DNA of 64,000 nucleotides. Origin: Cytobacillus firmus (lineage in GTDB: Bacteria; Bacillota; Bacilli; Bacillales; Cytobacillaceae). A program made the position numbers and the translations under genes. The DNA lies in assembly GCF_023715565.1 (NCBI RefSeq), contig NZ_JAMBOJ010000006.1:51306-115305 (forward strand). Reading direction: 5' to 3'. Below, one piece after another: positions 15,382 to 24,273 of the stretch. Each line of letters begins with the position of its first letter. Position 1 is the stretch's first letter. The notes beneath the pieces are model-generated. The model had not been told where the DNA came from and did no database searches. It saw only the letters and a list, made by a program, of their open reading frames with translations.

Positions 15382-16003
15382 ATTATATCCCTCCACTGAT
15401 AAGATACTTCAATTATGCCCTTTGAAGAGTTAAATATTAGGATTGGATTAGCTTACCTTAACTTTAGCTTTCCACTTGCGAAGCATCGCTCCTGCTAAAG
15501 TTTATGCTGATACTATTACAGATATGCACAGAGCTAAATATTCAAATCAGGAGCTAGTTAATAACTTGACAACGGAAACATTCTTCAGCCTTATTCCTTG
15601 GCGAAGGCGTACAGTAAACAAAATACAACTTTACTTATACAGTCACGTTAATAAGACATCCCGCAAGAGTTTTTTAGATTAGCCGGTACAGAGCAAAATT
15701 GACCTTTATCCAGTTTTATGTACGCCTCTACCCGAAAGAAGTGGGAAAATTGAGTTGATTGATAACTACTTAACAACTAATTATTATCTGGTTATCAATT
15801 ACCGACCTTTTTTGGAATACCAAGTTACAGAATAGCCGCTACTTGCTGCGAGACCATGCCCTCTTACAACCCTAAAGTAAAAAAGTTCATATCTATTTTA
15901 GAATGTCATACTTGACTTTATGCTTTTTGGATTTTAACTTTTGGTTGATTCTATGGAAAACGACTTGGGCATAATTGTTGCCTTGTTTGATCTGATTCAG
16001 ATT
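15382..16003. other. Gene-free region between the rightward operon and the integrase
   Basis: About 620 bp. A TTG-initiated frame at 15476-15682 has no ribosome site and is not accepted. ATTGATAAC (15758-15766) and GTTATCAAT (15791-15799) form a 9-bp inverted repeat within A+T-rich DNA and may be an operator. I see no RNA gene. Confidence 0.4.
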
Positions 16004-17035
16004 TCATTTATTTTTCCTCCCAGTTCTCGTTTTTCTTTTTTCTTTATCATCAATTAAATTCAAAGGTGAGAACTGTTCATGCTGTTGTTTAATTGTCTGA
16101 TCTAAAACATGAGCGTAAATAGACGTTGTGGAAATTTCAGAATGTCCGAGAATTTTTTGCAAAACCCTCATTGACCCATTTTGCCTAAGGAACATTTCAC
16201 TGGCTGTATGCCTGAAAATATGAAATCCTGTGATATGTTCTAGCCCTGCACGTTTAGATAAATCTCTAAGGTGCTTTCTTGCCGTATCAGGTGACAAAGG
16301 GTTTCCATGGTGTGTCAGAAACAAATATTCACTATTAAAGTCATCTGTTTCCTCAATCAATTCTTCAAGCAATTTTACTGTTTTCTTTGAGATTGGAACA
16401 ATGCGTAATTTCCCATTTTTAGTATTCTGAAAGGTAATAGCATGTTTCACAAAGTCAATATCTCCTTTACGAACAGATAAGACCTCATTAATCCTTCCAA
16501 AACTGTCTAGGAGGGTATGAACTAACACAAACATTCTAAATTCTGAATACCAACCTTTATTGAGCGAGCGTAAAAACTGGCTTATTTCTTTTACTGTAAG
16601 AGTGTCAATCTTCTTATCTTTTTCCTTGATATGGTTTGCATTTTCAAAAATATTTTCTTCTACAATTTCCTCATTAACTAAGACTGTGAATGATGCTTTT
16701 GCAAAACTCACATAAGTATTGGCACTACTTACAGAAACACCTTTCGGTTTAACTTTTCTGTACTTGTGATTCAGAAATTGAACCTTCTCATTCAGCTGCC
16801 AATAAATAAACTCTCTAGCATCATCCTTTGTTAGTGAAGCAATGTCAGTTTTATCACCATAGAAACGGTCAAAGTCATTAAAAAGTTTCTCATAGTTGTA
16901 AATTGTGTTTTGGGAAACGCCTTCTAATTGTTTGATTTTCAGTACAATATTTCGAGCGTCATCAATGGTGAAAATTTTTGTTGCTAACCGATTCGTGTAT
17001 CTTTTCGTTTTTCGATATTTAGGATTTTTAGACAA
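16004..17035 (-). CDS. int: Site-specific tyrosine integrase of the element
   Basis: A 343-residue phage-type integrase. After a basic N-terminal tail and arm-binding region comes a core-binding domain (SQNTIYNYEKLFNDFDRFYG) and a catalytic domain with R181 (SFGRINEVLSV), a Lys near 209 (NTKNGKLRIVPIS), H272xxR275 (FHIFRHTASEMF), H298 (LGHSEISTT) and Tyr307 (SIYAHVL). It lies 139 bp from attR, as expected for the integrase that recombines the 66-bp ackA site. The start is taken as TTG 17035, 12 bp after AAGGAGG, a slightly long spacing; the TTG at 17047 abuts the ribosome site. It is co-directional with ackA, 126 bp downstream of its stop, with no terminator between. Confidence 0.92.
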   Translation of the reverse strand: MSKNPKYRKTKRYTNRLATKIFTIDDARNIVLKIKQLEGVSQNTIYNYEKLFNDFDRFYGDKTDIASLTKDDAREFIYWQLNEKVQFLNHKYRKVKPKGVSVSSANTYVSFAKASFTVLVNEEIVEENIFENANHIKEKDKKIDTLTVKEISQFLRSLNKGWYSEFRMFVLVHTLLDSFGRINEVLSVRKGDIDFVKHAITFQNTKNGKLRIVPISKKTVKLLEELIEETDDFNSEYLFLTHHGNPLSPDTARKHLRDLSKRAGLEHITGFHIFRHTASEMFLRQNGSMRVLQKILGHSEISTTSIYAHVLDQTIKQQHEQFSPLNLIDDKEKRKTRTGRKNK

Positions 17036-17098
17036 AGAAAAAAGCAACCTCCTTCAAGTTAAATTAATAACATGAAAAAGATTGCTTAAAATTTAGGT

Positions 17099-17154
17099 CA
17101 TGGTTTGTAAGTCGTTAATATCCAGTCATTTTCAAACCATGAAGTCGTTGATAT
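17099..17154. promoter_or_regulatory. Candidate arm-type integrase sites, right end
   Basis: CATGGTTTG (17099-17107) and CAAACCATG (17133-17141) form a 9-bp inverted repeat. AAGTCGTTAATAT (17109-17121) and AAGTCGTTGATAT (17142-17154) form a direct repeat with one mismatch. ATGGTTTGTA recurs inside the left end at 5889-5898. Confidence 0.5.
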
Positions 17155-17161
17155 GACTGTG

Positions 17162-18349
17162 TTAACGGCTCATTCTCACAACATCACGTGCAATCATAAC
17201 TTCCTCATTTGTCGGGATAATCATGACTTTAACTGGTGAATGAGGGTAGTTGATGAATGCTTCTTCACCGCGCACTTTGTTTAATGCAGGATCCCAGTAT
17301 ACACCCATGAATTCCAGTCCCTGAAGAACGCGTTCACGGATGACATCACTGTTTTCACCGATTCCGGCTGTGAAAATGATTGCATCTACGCCATACATAC
17401 GGGAAGCATAGGATCCAATATATTTATGGATTCTATTTGCGAATACTTCAAGAGCCAGTTCTGCTCTTTCATTTCCTTCAACAGCTTGAATTTCAATGTC
17501 GCGAAGATCGCTTGAGAAGCCGGAAACACCAAGCATACCGCTCTTTTTATTAAGAACATCAAGAACTTCAATTGCGTTCAAGCCTGTCTTTTCCATAATG
17601 AATGGAATAAGAGCAGGGTCCAGATTTCCTGATCGCGTACCCATTGTAACACCCGCTAATGGAGTGAATCCCATTGAAGTATCGATTGACTTTCCGCCTT
17701 CAATCGCTGTAATGCTTGCTCCATTTCCTAAGTGACAGGAGATAAGACGAAGCTGATCAAGCGGACGTCCAAGCATTTCTGCTGCACGCTCAGAAACATA
17801 CTTATGGGAAGTTCCATGGAAGCCATACTTGCGAATGCCATATTTCTCATAATACTCATATGGCAAACTATATAGGAAAGAGCTTTCAGGCATTGTCTGA
17901 TGGAACGCAGTATCGAATACTGCCACCGCAGGCACATTTGGCAGGACCTGCTGGAACGCCTTGATTCCAGTAATATTAGCCGGGTTGTGTAGAGGTGCAA
18001 GCTCAGATAGTTCATCTATTTTTGCAAGCACTTCATCCGTAATAACAACAGAATCATTGAAAGCTTCACCGCCGTGAACCACACGATGGCCAATTCCTTC
18101 AATTTCATCAAGTGATTTAATGATCCCAAGATTTGTTAATTTGTCCAGAAGGATTTTAACTGCTACTGCATGATCCGGGATATCTGTTACTTCCTTGATT
18201 TTTTCTCCATCTACTGAAATATTGAAGACTGCATTATCCAGCCCAATACGCTCAATTAAGCCTTTTGTAATAACATCTTCACTCGGCATATCAAATAATT
18301 GAAACTTTAATGATGAACTGCCGGCGTTAATTGCAATGATTTTTGCCAT
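17162..18349 (-). CDS. ackA: Acetate kinase with element-supplied C-terminus
   Basis: Interconverts acetyl phosphate + ADP with acetate + ATP in overflow metabolism. The protein is 395 residues, with family motifs [19 protein letters not shown] (1-19), [20 protein letters not shown] and TAGIGENS. The C-terminus ends DVVRMSR; the last three residues and the stop come from the inserted element, while the original end, DVVRLAK, is at 5739-5816. Length and fold are kept, so the enzyme should remain active. AAAGGAGCGG precedes the ATG. A consensus cre lies 190 bp upstream. The original terminator is lost, so transcripts may run into int. Confidence 0.97.
   Translation of the reverse strand: MAKIIAINAGSSSLKFQLFDMPSEDVITKGLIERIGLDNAVFNISVDGEKIKEVTDIPDHAVAVKILLDKLTNLGIIKSLDEIEGIGHRVVHGGEAFNDSVVITDEVLAKIDELSELAPLHNPANITGIKAFQQVLPNVPAVAVFDTAFHQTMPESSFLYSLPYEYYEKYGIRKYGFHGTSHKYVSERAAEMLGRPLDQLRLISCHLGNGASITAIEGGKSIDTSMGFTPLAGVTMGTRSGNLDPALIPFIMEKTGLNAIEVLDVLNKKSGMLGVSGFSSDLRDIEIQAVEGNERAELALEVFANRIHKYIGSYASRMYGVDAIIFTAGIGENSDVIRERVLQGLEFMGVYWDPALNKVRGEEAFINYPHSPVKVMIIPTNEEVMIARDVVRMSR
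17174..17239. repeat. Attachment site attR (66-bp direct repeat)
   Basis: A perfect copy of 5751-5816, lying within the last codons of intact ackA. The host ackA continues on its right; the element supplies the MSR-stop codons on its left. Confidence 0.92.
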
Positions 18350-18536
18350 AAAGCTACCGCTCCTTTAGAATGTTCAAAGGGACTGATCTGTCACTTTAAA
18401 CCAATACTTTATATAAAAATGTGTGATACGGCGATATAAAGTCATACAACTTTATTTTGTGCATCGGCCACAATTAATATCTCTCAATTTCCCATTTAAA
18501 CACTGTATGCAAAACATTTCAAGAATCACCTTGCAA

Positions 18537-18550
18537 TGATATCGTTTACA
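18537..18550 (-). promoter_or_regulatory. cre site upstream of ackA
   Basis: TGATATCGTTTACA fits the catabolite-responsive-element consensus TGWNANCGNTNWCA at every position. It lies about 190 bp before the ackA ATG. In B. subtilis CcpA binds upstream of the ackA promoter to activate it; the position here fits that. Confidence 0.7.
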
Positions 18551-18597
18551 TGCTAAATTAAATATTTTCTGATACTTCCTTATATTTATTCATTTAA

Positions 18598-18624
18598 AAA
18601 GAAGCCGCAAATACACAGCTTCTT
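18598..18624 (-). terminator. Terminator after ytxK
   Basis: AGAAGC and GCTTCT form a short stem with A/T-rich flanks just past the ytxK stop (18637); on the minus strand it is followed by TTTTTAAATG. Confidence 0.55.
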
Positions 18625-18636
18625 CTCCGTTTATCC

Positions 18637-19620
18637 TTATTTACTTTCTTTAAACCAGACATCAATTTTTTTGAGGATTTTTTCTGCTTCTACTGTTTTG
18701 GACAAGCTTGGCAAGTTGACCAGGAGCGCCTGCTTAGGGGGAGTGACTCCTTCCCCTTTCTTCTGAAGGATGAATATGCTTTTTGCCGCTTTTTCATTTT
18801 TGAACATAGTGAGCGGCAGCTGTATCAATCCTTGAATGTAGGCATTTTCCTTGATGAACTCGTGAAGCTTTGGAGCCTGATCACTTTCGAACATTCCATT
18901 TGGAATGATAAAAAATAAATAGCCTCCTGATCTCACATGGTTCATGCTCTGCTCAATAAATAAGTGATGAGAATAGGAATGCCCCTCATCCGCTTTTAGC
19001 TTATACTCGGCCGAACGGATATCATTCGGATAATACCCGACAGGCAGATCACTTACTACGGCATCCGCAGATTCGATAAACAGAGGTTCGAGACTATCCT
19101 GGTTGAAGAATTGAATAGGGTGCTCCTGTAAATTGGCATTGATATAAGCTAGTTTAATCAATAAGTCATCAATCTCAATCCCTGTTGCCTCAATCACTTT
19201 ACCACTTTGATGATTCATAACAGTGGTCAATAAATTTCCTGTTCCTACCGCAGGGTCAAGCAGGCGGCAGCTTTTATCCTGGATGAACTTTTCCACAAGG
19301 TAACCCATCAGCATTCCTACTGCATCAGGAGTCATCTGATGATTCGGCTGCACATTTTCTTTCATTCCTTTTAATATTGCAAGCTGAAAGGATTTTCTGA
19401 TTTCTTCTTTTGTGCAGCTGCTTAAGTCAATGGATTCATAACTCTTCCTGAGCCTTTTAACTGTTAATTCGCTGAGCTCATCCTGAAGAATACTTTCATG
19501 AAATAAATTCTCTCCTGTTTCAGCAAGAGCTTCTAAGTATGTACAATGCAGTTCTTCCTGCATAATTACAGCCGTTTCGTTTAAAATCGTAAATAATTCC
19601 TCAACCGGAGTTATTTTCAC
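18637..19620 (-). CDS. ytxK: YtxK, SAM-dependent N6-adenine-type methyltransferase
   Basis: A 327-residue class I methyltransferase. SAM-binding motif I is LLDPAVGTGNLLTTV near residue 125. The catalytic motif is SDLPVGYYPND, a variant of the NPPY loop of N6-adenine methylases. An N-terminal helical region precedes the catalytic domain, as in type I M subunits, but no specificity subunit or nuclease is adjacent. It is the conserved neighbour of ackA and tpx in Bacillus. Its target is not evident from sequence. Confidence 0.9.
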   Translation of the reverse strand: MKITPVEELFTILNETAVIMQEELHCTYLEALAETGENLFHESILQDELSELTVKRLRKSYESIDLSSCTKEEIRKSFQLAILKGMKENVQPNHQMTPDAVGMLMGYLVEKFIQDKSCRLLDPAVGTGNLLTTVMNHQSGKVIEATGIEIDDLLIKLAYINANLQEHPIQFFNQDSLEPLFIESADAVVSDLPVGYYPNDIRSAEYKLKADEGHSYSHHLFIEQSMNHVRSGGYLFFIIPNGMFESDQAPKLHEFIKENAYIQGLIQLPLTMFKNEKAAKSIFILQKKGEGVTPPKQALLVNLPSLSKTVEAEKILKKIDVWFKESK

Positions 19621-19708
19621 AGCATATTCCTCCCGTCCTTATTCTTTTTCCTATTTTAACGGGCTTTTGGTTCATTCACAAGTTTCGTGCTGAGGAATAA
19701 AAAAATTA

Positions 19709-19733
19709 AAGCTCCGGAACGAATCCGGAGCTT
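19709..19733 (-). terminator. Terminator after tpx
   Basis: AAGCTCCGG and CCGGAGCTT form a 9-bp stem with loop AACGAAT, followed by TTAATTTTTT on the minus strand. It lies between tpx and ytxK. Confidence 0.85.
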
Positions 19734-19746
19734 CCAATTTTCTATA

Positions 19747-20247
19747 TTATTTCGCTTGTTTAGCTGCTTCGACTGCTGCTTCATAGTTTGGATGATCTGT
19801 TGCTTCACTGACATATTCCGCATATGTTACGGTATCATTCGAATCGACAACAAAAACGGCACGGGCCAATAAACGAAGTTCCTGGATGCCTACCCCATAA
19901 GCTTCACCGAAAGACAAGTCGCGGTGATCGGAAACAGTTTGAACATTTTCAATGCCCGCTGCTGCACACCAGCGCTTTTGAGCAAACGGAAGATCTACGC
20001 TTACTGTAAGAATTTTTACATTATCAAGCTTGGAAGCTTCTTCGTTAAAACGGCGTGTCTGTGCATCACAAACGCCCGTGTCGATAGAAGGCACTACACT
20101 TATAAGACGTACTTGCCCTTTTGAATCAGCAAGTGTAACTTCAGAAAGGTCATTTGCCAGCACCTTGAATTCCGGAGCTTTATCCCCCGCTTTAACTTCA
20201 TTTCCCAGTAATGTTACAGGATTTCCTTTGAACGTAATAGATGCCAT
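19747..20247 (-). CDS. tpx: Thiol peroxidase
   Basis: A 166-residue atypical 2-Cys peroxiredoxin that reduces hydroperoxides using thioredoxin. The peroxidatic Cys is in [16 protein letters not shown] near residue 60 and the resolving Cys in [12 protein letters not shown] near residue 94. Length and both cysteines are normal. The upstream GGAGG fits ATG 20247. It lies in the conserved ytxK-tpx-gerW order. Confidence 0.97.
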   Translation of the reverse strand: MASITFKGNPVTLLGNEVKAGDKAPEFKVLANDLSEVTLADSKGQVRLISVVPSIDTGVCDAQTRRFNEEASKLDNVKILTVSVDLPFAQKRWCAAAGIENVQTVSDHRDLSFGEAYGVGIQELRLLARAVFVVDSNDTVTYAEYVSEATDHPNYEAAVEAAKQAK

Positions 20248-20335
20248 TTAAATCGTCCTCCTTAATCACTTATGTACAGTGTAAATCATATCTTTTCAGA
20301 ATCTTTTTTGCAATTATTAAGGATGCATTCCAAGA

Positions 20336-20368
20336 AAAAAGTTAACTCTCCTTAGGAAAGTTAACTTC
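20336..20368 (-). terminator. Terminator after gerW
   Basis: AAGTTAACT...AGTTAACTT hairpin followed by TTTTCTTGG on the minus strand, just past the gerW stop. Confidence 0.8.
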
Positions 20369-20377
20369 CTTCTATTC

Positions 20378-20842
20378 TTAGATATCCAGATCCTGCTTAT
20401 GTCCGTTGTACTCATCACTGTTTTCCTGATGGTTTTGGCTATGCTGGCTGCCTGAGCCGCCGTCTTTCTTATTAAACATCTGCTGAATTTTATCGACTGC
20501 CTGGGGGGCAAGGTCAAGAATTTTCTCATACAAATGAGTGCTTTCATCAAGATGGACCATTTTTACCCCGTGAGAATTGACAATCAAAAAGGCGATTGGT
20601 GTGATGGAGACACCGCCTCCGCTCCCTCCGCCAAACGGATGGCCCTTTTCCTCGCCTGATTGTCCATCAAGCATAAATTCGCTTCCTCCTGCCGCAAAGC
20701 CAAAGCCAACCTTTGAAACAGTTAAAATCACACTGCCATCAGGGGTTTCTACTGGATCCCCTATTATTGTGTTAACATCAATCATTTCTTTCAGGTTTTC
20801 CATGGCAGTTGTCATAAGCCCTTGAATAGGATGGTCAGACAT
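20378..20842 (-). CDS. gerW: GerW/YtfJ sporulation protein
   Basis: A 154-residue member of the YtfJ family, needed in B. subtilis for normal spore germination. Family hallmarks are HPIQGLMTTAMENLKEMIDVNTIIG, PDGSVILTVSKVGFGFAAGGSEF, the glycine-rich GGGSGGGVSITPIAFLIV and VDKIQQMF. The C-terminal 30 residues are a polar, probably disordered tail. It follows ytfI by 17 bp in a probable ytfI-gerW transcript. Expression in the forespore is expected from the B. subtilis counterpart, not read here. Confidence 0.92.
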   Translation of the reverse strand: MSDHPIQGLMTTAMENLKEMIDVNTIIGDPVETPDGSVILTVSKVGFGFAAGGSEFMLDGQSGEEKGHPFGGGSGGGVSITPIAFLIVNSHGVKMVHLDESTHLYEKILDLAPQAVDKIQQMFNKKDGGSGSQHSQNHQENSDEYNGHKQDLDI

Positions 20843-20859
20843 TCATTGCTCCTCCTCTA

Positions 20860-21564
20860 TTAGACAGTTTTAGTACCATCATCAGATAAGGCAGAAAGCG
20901 GCTTTGTCCTGAAATCCGGCCGTCCGCCCTTCCAATATTTGATCAGTTTAATTCCTGCTAACATAGCATGCCCGAGACGAAAATGAATCATACATGAAAT
21001 GGCTGTTTGCGAGACGGAAAATTGGAAATGAGGAGTGACGCTGATGCTGGGATGCGTTTTCAGTTTCATATAATGACTTATTAGTCCAATAATGCTCCCT
21101 TTTATCGCCCAGAGAGCCCCGGTGATCATCCCCGTATGGGCCGCATCCCCAAGGCCAGCAAAAGTATGCCATTCAAGATTCCTGATGGTTACACGCTTTA
21201 GAAATTTCTGTATTATTTTGTGGAGGTTCACGACATGATAAAGCATAGCTTTTATATCATGGTAACCATTAACAAGATCTACCGCAGAGAATTGCTTTGT
21301 ATCTTTGCCGGATGGATTTTCCTGTGGTCCTGCCGCCGTCTTTTCCTTAACAACTAAAGTTGGCGAATTATCGTCCACTTTTATTAGAGGGACTTCTATT
21401 TTGTACCTGATCAGCCCGAACCAGGCTTTCAATTGGATTTTCAAATGATCATTATCGTTTCCATGGTAAAAATGAAAATATATCTTTAGTTTTGTTATCA
21501 TAATTAGAATTAAAAGAAGTATGAAGGCAATTACGGCAATCAGGAGCCACTTCACTTTTTTCAC
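20860..21564 (-). CDS. ytfI: YtfI, DUF2953 membrane protein
   Basis: A 234-residue protein with one strong N-terminal membrane segment (WLLIAVIAFILLLILIMI, residues 5-22), then a soluble domain of the DUF2953 type (FGLIRYKIEVPLI, HTFAGLGDAAHTGMITGALWAI). It precedes gerW by 17 bp, suggesting one transcript and a spore-related role. The mechanism is unknown. Confidence 0.85.
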   Translation of the reverse strand: MKKVKWLLIAVIAFILLLILIMITKLKIYFHFYHGNDNDHLKIQLKAWFGLIRYKIEVPLIKVDDNSPTLVVKEKTAAGPQENPSGKDTKQFSAVDLVNGYHDIKAMLYHVVNLHKIIQKFLKRVTIRNLEWHTFAGLGDAAHTGMITGALWAIKGSIIGLISHYMKLKTHPSISVTPHFQFSVSQTAISCMIHFRLGHAMLAGIKLIKYWKGGRPDFRTKPLSALSDDGTKTV

Positions 21565-21605
21565 ACCCTTTCAGCTTTGTATTATGCCCAACTCAACAAA
21601 AATAA

Positions 21606-21636
21606 ACCTGCCACCAGGCGGTGACAGGCTTCTATT
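21606..21636 (-). terminator. Terminator after yteJ
   Basis: GCCTGTCACC and GGTGGCAGGT pair around GCCT, with T-rich DNA after them on the minus strand. It separates yteJ from ytfI. Confidence 0.7.
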
Positions 21637-21642
21637 TCTCCA

Positions 21643-22227
21643 TTAAATGGCTTGTTCATTTTGCCCTTCGTGGACAACAGAGGTATCTGCAAAAAGATCA
21701 TGCAGCCCTTGTTTCTTAGGCAGGAAGGCTACAATGACATAGCCGATAAATATGCTCACTGATATAAAACGGCCGATCCATTCACGGAACAAAATTGTGC
21801 CCCATGTCAGCTTTTCCCCTTTAAGATCTACTACTTTTAAACCAAATACCATTTTCCCGAGCGTCTGACCAAAAAACTTTGTCATCAGCACAAAATAGGC
21901 GTAAAACGTAATGGCAGTTGCTATGGAAATCGGAGCAAACAAACTGCTTTCATGCAAAGGAATATCCAATGCTCTAAATACTGGATTGATCAATATCCGG
22001 TCTACACTGCCAACCACAACCAAATCTAAAAGATAAGCCCAAAATCTCATCCAAAAACCAGCAAATCTGAGTGGTGATAAAGCTTTTTGAATGGGGGGAG
22101 TTTCTGCTTGTGTGACCGTTTCCTTACCAGTCGGAGCTGCTTCATCAATGGATGACTGAATCTCGCCTTCATCCTTACTAAAATCAGGATGAGGAAGCTC
22201 TCTTTCATTAGGATCATTTGAAGTCAT
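21643..22227 (-). CDS. yteJ: YteJ, RDD-family membrane protein
   Basis: A 194-residue integral membrane protein. Residues 1-50 are a charged cytosolic tail. The RDD domain begins RFAGFWMRFWAYLLDLVVVG, with the conserved Arg and the Asp pair, followed by two further membrane spans and the FGQTLGKMVFGLKVVDLKG loop typical of the family. It lies 15 bp after sppA on the same strand, so the two are co-transcribed. In B. subtilis the pair is linked to envelope stress and lantibiotic resistance, with YteJ modulating SppA. Confidence 0.92.
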   Translation of the reverse strand: MTSNDPNERELPHPDFSKDEGEIQSSIDEAAPTGKETVTQAETPPIQKALSPLRFAGFWMRFWAYLLDLVVVGSVDRILINPVFRALDIPLHESSLFAPISIATAITFYAYFVLMTKFFGQTLGKMVFGLKVVDLKGEKLTWGTILFREWIGRFISVSIFIGYVIVAFLPKKQGLHDLFADTSVVHEGQNEQAI

Positions 22228-22242
22228 CTTTTCTTCCCCTCC

Positions 22243-23253
22243 CTATTCAGCATAAAGATACATTAAACGTGGTGAGTTTGGCTGTGATAACAACTTCATC
22301 ACGCCTGCCATTTCCAGGTCATCACCCATGATTTTTCGCGCTCCCATACTGAACATGGAGCCGAACCCGAAATTCTCAGTATATTTTACAACCTGGGCAC
22401 CATTTAATTTATGGTCTTTCTTCAACACTTCAATGACATCATCGCTATAGCCAAAACCGTCAATCAGATTCAGTTCCTTCGCCTGACGCCCGTCATAAAT
22501 GCGGCCGTCCGCAATTTCCTTTACTTGTTCCTCGGTTAATCCACGGCCTTCCGAAATAACTTTAACAAATCCCTGATAGGAATTATTAATCATGGATTGA
22601 AGGATCTTTCTTTCCTCATCCGTCATCTCCCTGGTCGGGCTCATGATATCTTTATATGGACCGCTCTTAATCGTAACAAACTCCACACCATATTTCTCAG
22701 CAAGCCCCGCATAATTATAGCCCTGCATAATAACACCCAGCGAACCGGTCAATGTCTCAGGACTGGCAAAAATCTTGTCAGCAGGAGCGGATATATAATA
22801 GCCCCCTGAGGCAGCCATGGATCCCATCGATATGTATACCGGCTTCTTTGTTTCTTTTTGGATTTCAGTAATCTTATCATGTATTTCGGCGCTTTCCACT
22901 ACCCCTCCACCTGGGGAATTAACCTTTATGACAATCGCCTTTACCGTACTGTCTTCTTTTACATAGTCAAGATTATCCATGAATGCTTTGTGATTATAAC
23001 CCGGACTTGCAAATAAAGAAGATGCATCACCCGTATCCTGGATCACTCCATTCACGTCCAGTACAGCAATCTTTTTCTGTGCATTGCCCTCTTCAATGAT
23101 TTCTTCCGAAAATGCTTCATTGCCTCCTGCAAATAGTTCATTTACCGAGCTTTCAATATCTGTAAATGCAAATGCAGTCACAAAATTCAGCACAACGGAA
23201 AATACAAACAATCCTGCTGCTATTCCCAGTGCAGCCCAACGTTTTCCATTCAT
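22243..23253 (-). CDS. sppA: Signal peptide peptidase SppA
   Basis: A 336-residue membrane-anchored serine peptidase that degrades signal-peptide remnants. A membrane anchor spans residues 6-28. The protease domain carries VKAIVIKVNSPGGGVVESAEI, the nucleophile Ser in SMGSMAASGGYYISAPADK and the general-base Lys further on (ETLTGSLGVI ... FVTIKSGPYKDI). Length matches the short Gram-positive SppA. AAGGAGG precedes the ATG. It forms an operon with yteJ. Confidence 0.96.
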   Translation of the reverse strand: MNGKRWAALGIAAGLFVFSVVLNFVTAFAFTDIESSVNELFAGGNEAFSEEIIEEGNAQKKIAVLDVNGVIQDTGDASSLFASPGYNHKAFMDNLDYVKEDSTVKAIVIKVNSPGGGVVESAEIHDKITEIQKETKKPVYISMGSMAASGGYYISAPADKIFASPETLTGSLGVIMQGYNYAGLAEKYGVEFVTIKSGPYKDIMSPTREMTDEERKILQSMINNSYQGFVKVISEGRGLTEEQVKEIADGRIYDGRQAKELNLIDGFGYSDDVIEVLKKDHKLNGAQVVKYTENFGFGSMFSMGARKIMGDDLEMAGVMKLLSQPNSPRLMYLYAE

Positions 23254-23470
23254 TAAGAAATCCTCCTTTTAAAATGCCCTCTTCTACCATAATCAGCCGC
23301 TTTGTTAGACTGATTATGATTCCCAGAAAACCTGGTTGTTGTCACATATTCTACATACGTATAAAACTTTAAAAATGTTTCAAAAAAAGGTAAACTGAAT
23401 TCAACATCCATAATCATAGCAAAATTTGAATTATTTAGGAAAGATTTTCTTACTGCTTGGAGGAATGAAT

Positions 23471-24271
23471 ATGCCTGAAAGACGCAATATATACTTCTAT
23501 CACAAAAAAGATGAAGAAACGATGGGAAAAGTAGCTCCTCTTTACAGCCTGGCTGAGGAGCATGCCTTTACGGTTGTGAGTGATTTCAAAAAAGCCAATA
23601 TCATTGTAAGCATAGGGGGAGACGGTACGTTTTTACAGGCTGTCCGGAAAACCGGCTATAGAGATGACTGTCTGTATGCCGGAATTTCTACGACCGGAAG
23701 CCTTAGCCTGTATTGTGATTTCCATCTTGATGATACAGACAAGATGGTGGAGGCAATGACAAATGAAAAAGTAGAGGTAAGGCGCTATCCAACTATTGAT
23801 ATTACAGTTGATGAACAGACATCCTTTCAGTGCTTAAATGAATTCAGCATCCGCTCTGCCATAATTAAAACATTTGTAATCGATGTCTTTATCGATGATT
23901 TACATTTTGAAACGTTCCGAGGGGACGGAATGATTGTTGCCACTCCAACAGGAAGCACAGCTTATAATAAATCAGTAAACGGAGCAGTTGTTGACCCGCT
24001 GCTGCCATGCTTGCAGGTGAGCGAACTAGCTTCACTGAATAACAACCGCTATCGTACACTTGGATCCTCCTTTATTCTAAGCGGAGACCGGCAGCTGACC
24101 CTCAAAGTAGTTCAAGATGGCAATGACCATCCCACGATGGGAATGGACAATGAAGCCCTAAGCATTCAGCATGTCGAAAAAATTGATATTAAACTGAGCA
24201 GCAAAATTATCAAAACCGTAAAACTGAAGGACAATTCCTTCTGGGAAAAAGTGAAGAGGACATTTTTATAA
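23471..24271 (+). CDS. nadF: NAD kinase (NadF/YtdI type)
   Basis: A 266-residue ATP-NAD kinase that makes NADP. The family GGDGTFLQA motif is at about residues 52-60, and the conserved ATPTGSTAYNKS segment is near residue 157. The start is the second of two close ATGs (23471), 7 bp after GGAGG; the first, at 23465, is too near the ribosome site. Bacillus species have two NAD kinases; the neighbours (sppA, ytcJ, ytcI) identify this one as the NadF/YtdI paralogue. A MITE copy is inserted 2 bp past its stop, where its terminator would lie. Confidence 0.93.
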   Translation: MPERRNIYFYHKKDEETMGKVAPLYSLAEEHAFTVVSDFKKANIIVSIGGDGTFLQAVRKTGYRDDCLYAGISTTGSLSLYCDFHLDDTDKMVEAMTNEKVEVRRYPTIDITVDEQTSFQCLNEFSIRSAIIKTFVIDVFIDDLHFETFRGDGMIVATPTGSTAYNKSVNGAVVDPLLPCLQVSELASLNNNRYRTLGSSFILSGDRQLTLKVVQDGNDHPTMGMDNEALSIQHVEKIDIKLSSKIIKTVKLKDNSFWEKVKRTFL

Positions 24272-24273
24272 AA

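Larger units (their letters stand above)
5751..17239. mobile_element. Integrative element inserted in the 3' end of ackA
   Basis: The boundaries are a perfect 66-bp direct repeat (5751-5816 and 17174-17239) taken from the last 22 sense codons shared by both ackA ends. The unit from repeat to repeat is 11,423 bp. A tyrosine recombinase gene sits next to the right repeat, as expected for the integrase. The inside is visibly richer in A+T than the flanks, has none of the core genes of this locus, and interrupts a gene order otherwise like that of B. subtilis. Cargo: HNH nuclease, DUF2513 protein, a three-gene nuclease operon, a second recombinase, a candidate replication protein, phage-like small proteins. 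No relaxase, mating-pore, capsid, portal or terminase gene is visible. Confidence 0.93.

Noticed and set aside
15476..15682. 68-residue plus-strand frame between the operon and int
   Set aside because: TTG start without Shine-Dalgarno sequence, no coding character beyond an open frame.
5751..17239. Integrative and conjugative element or complete prophage
   Set aside because: No relaxase, coupling protein, mating-pore, portal, terminase or capsid gene could be found in 11.4 kb.
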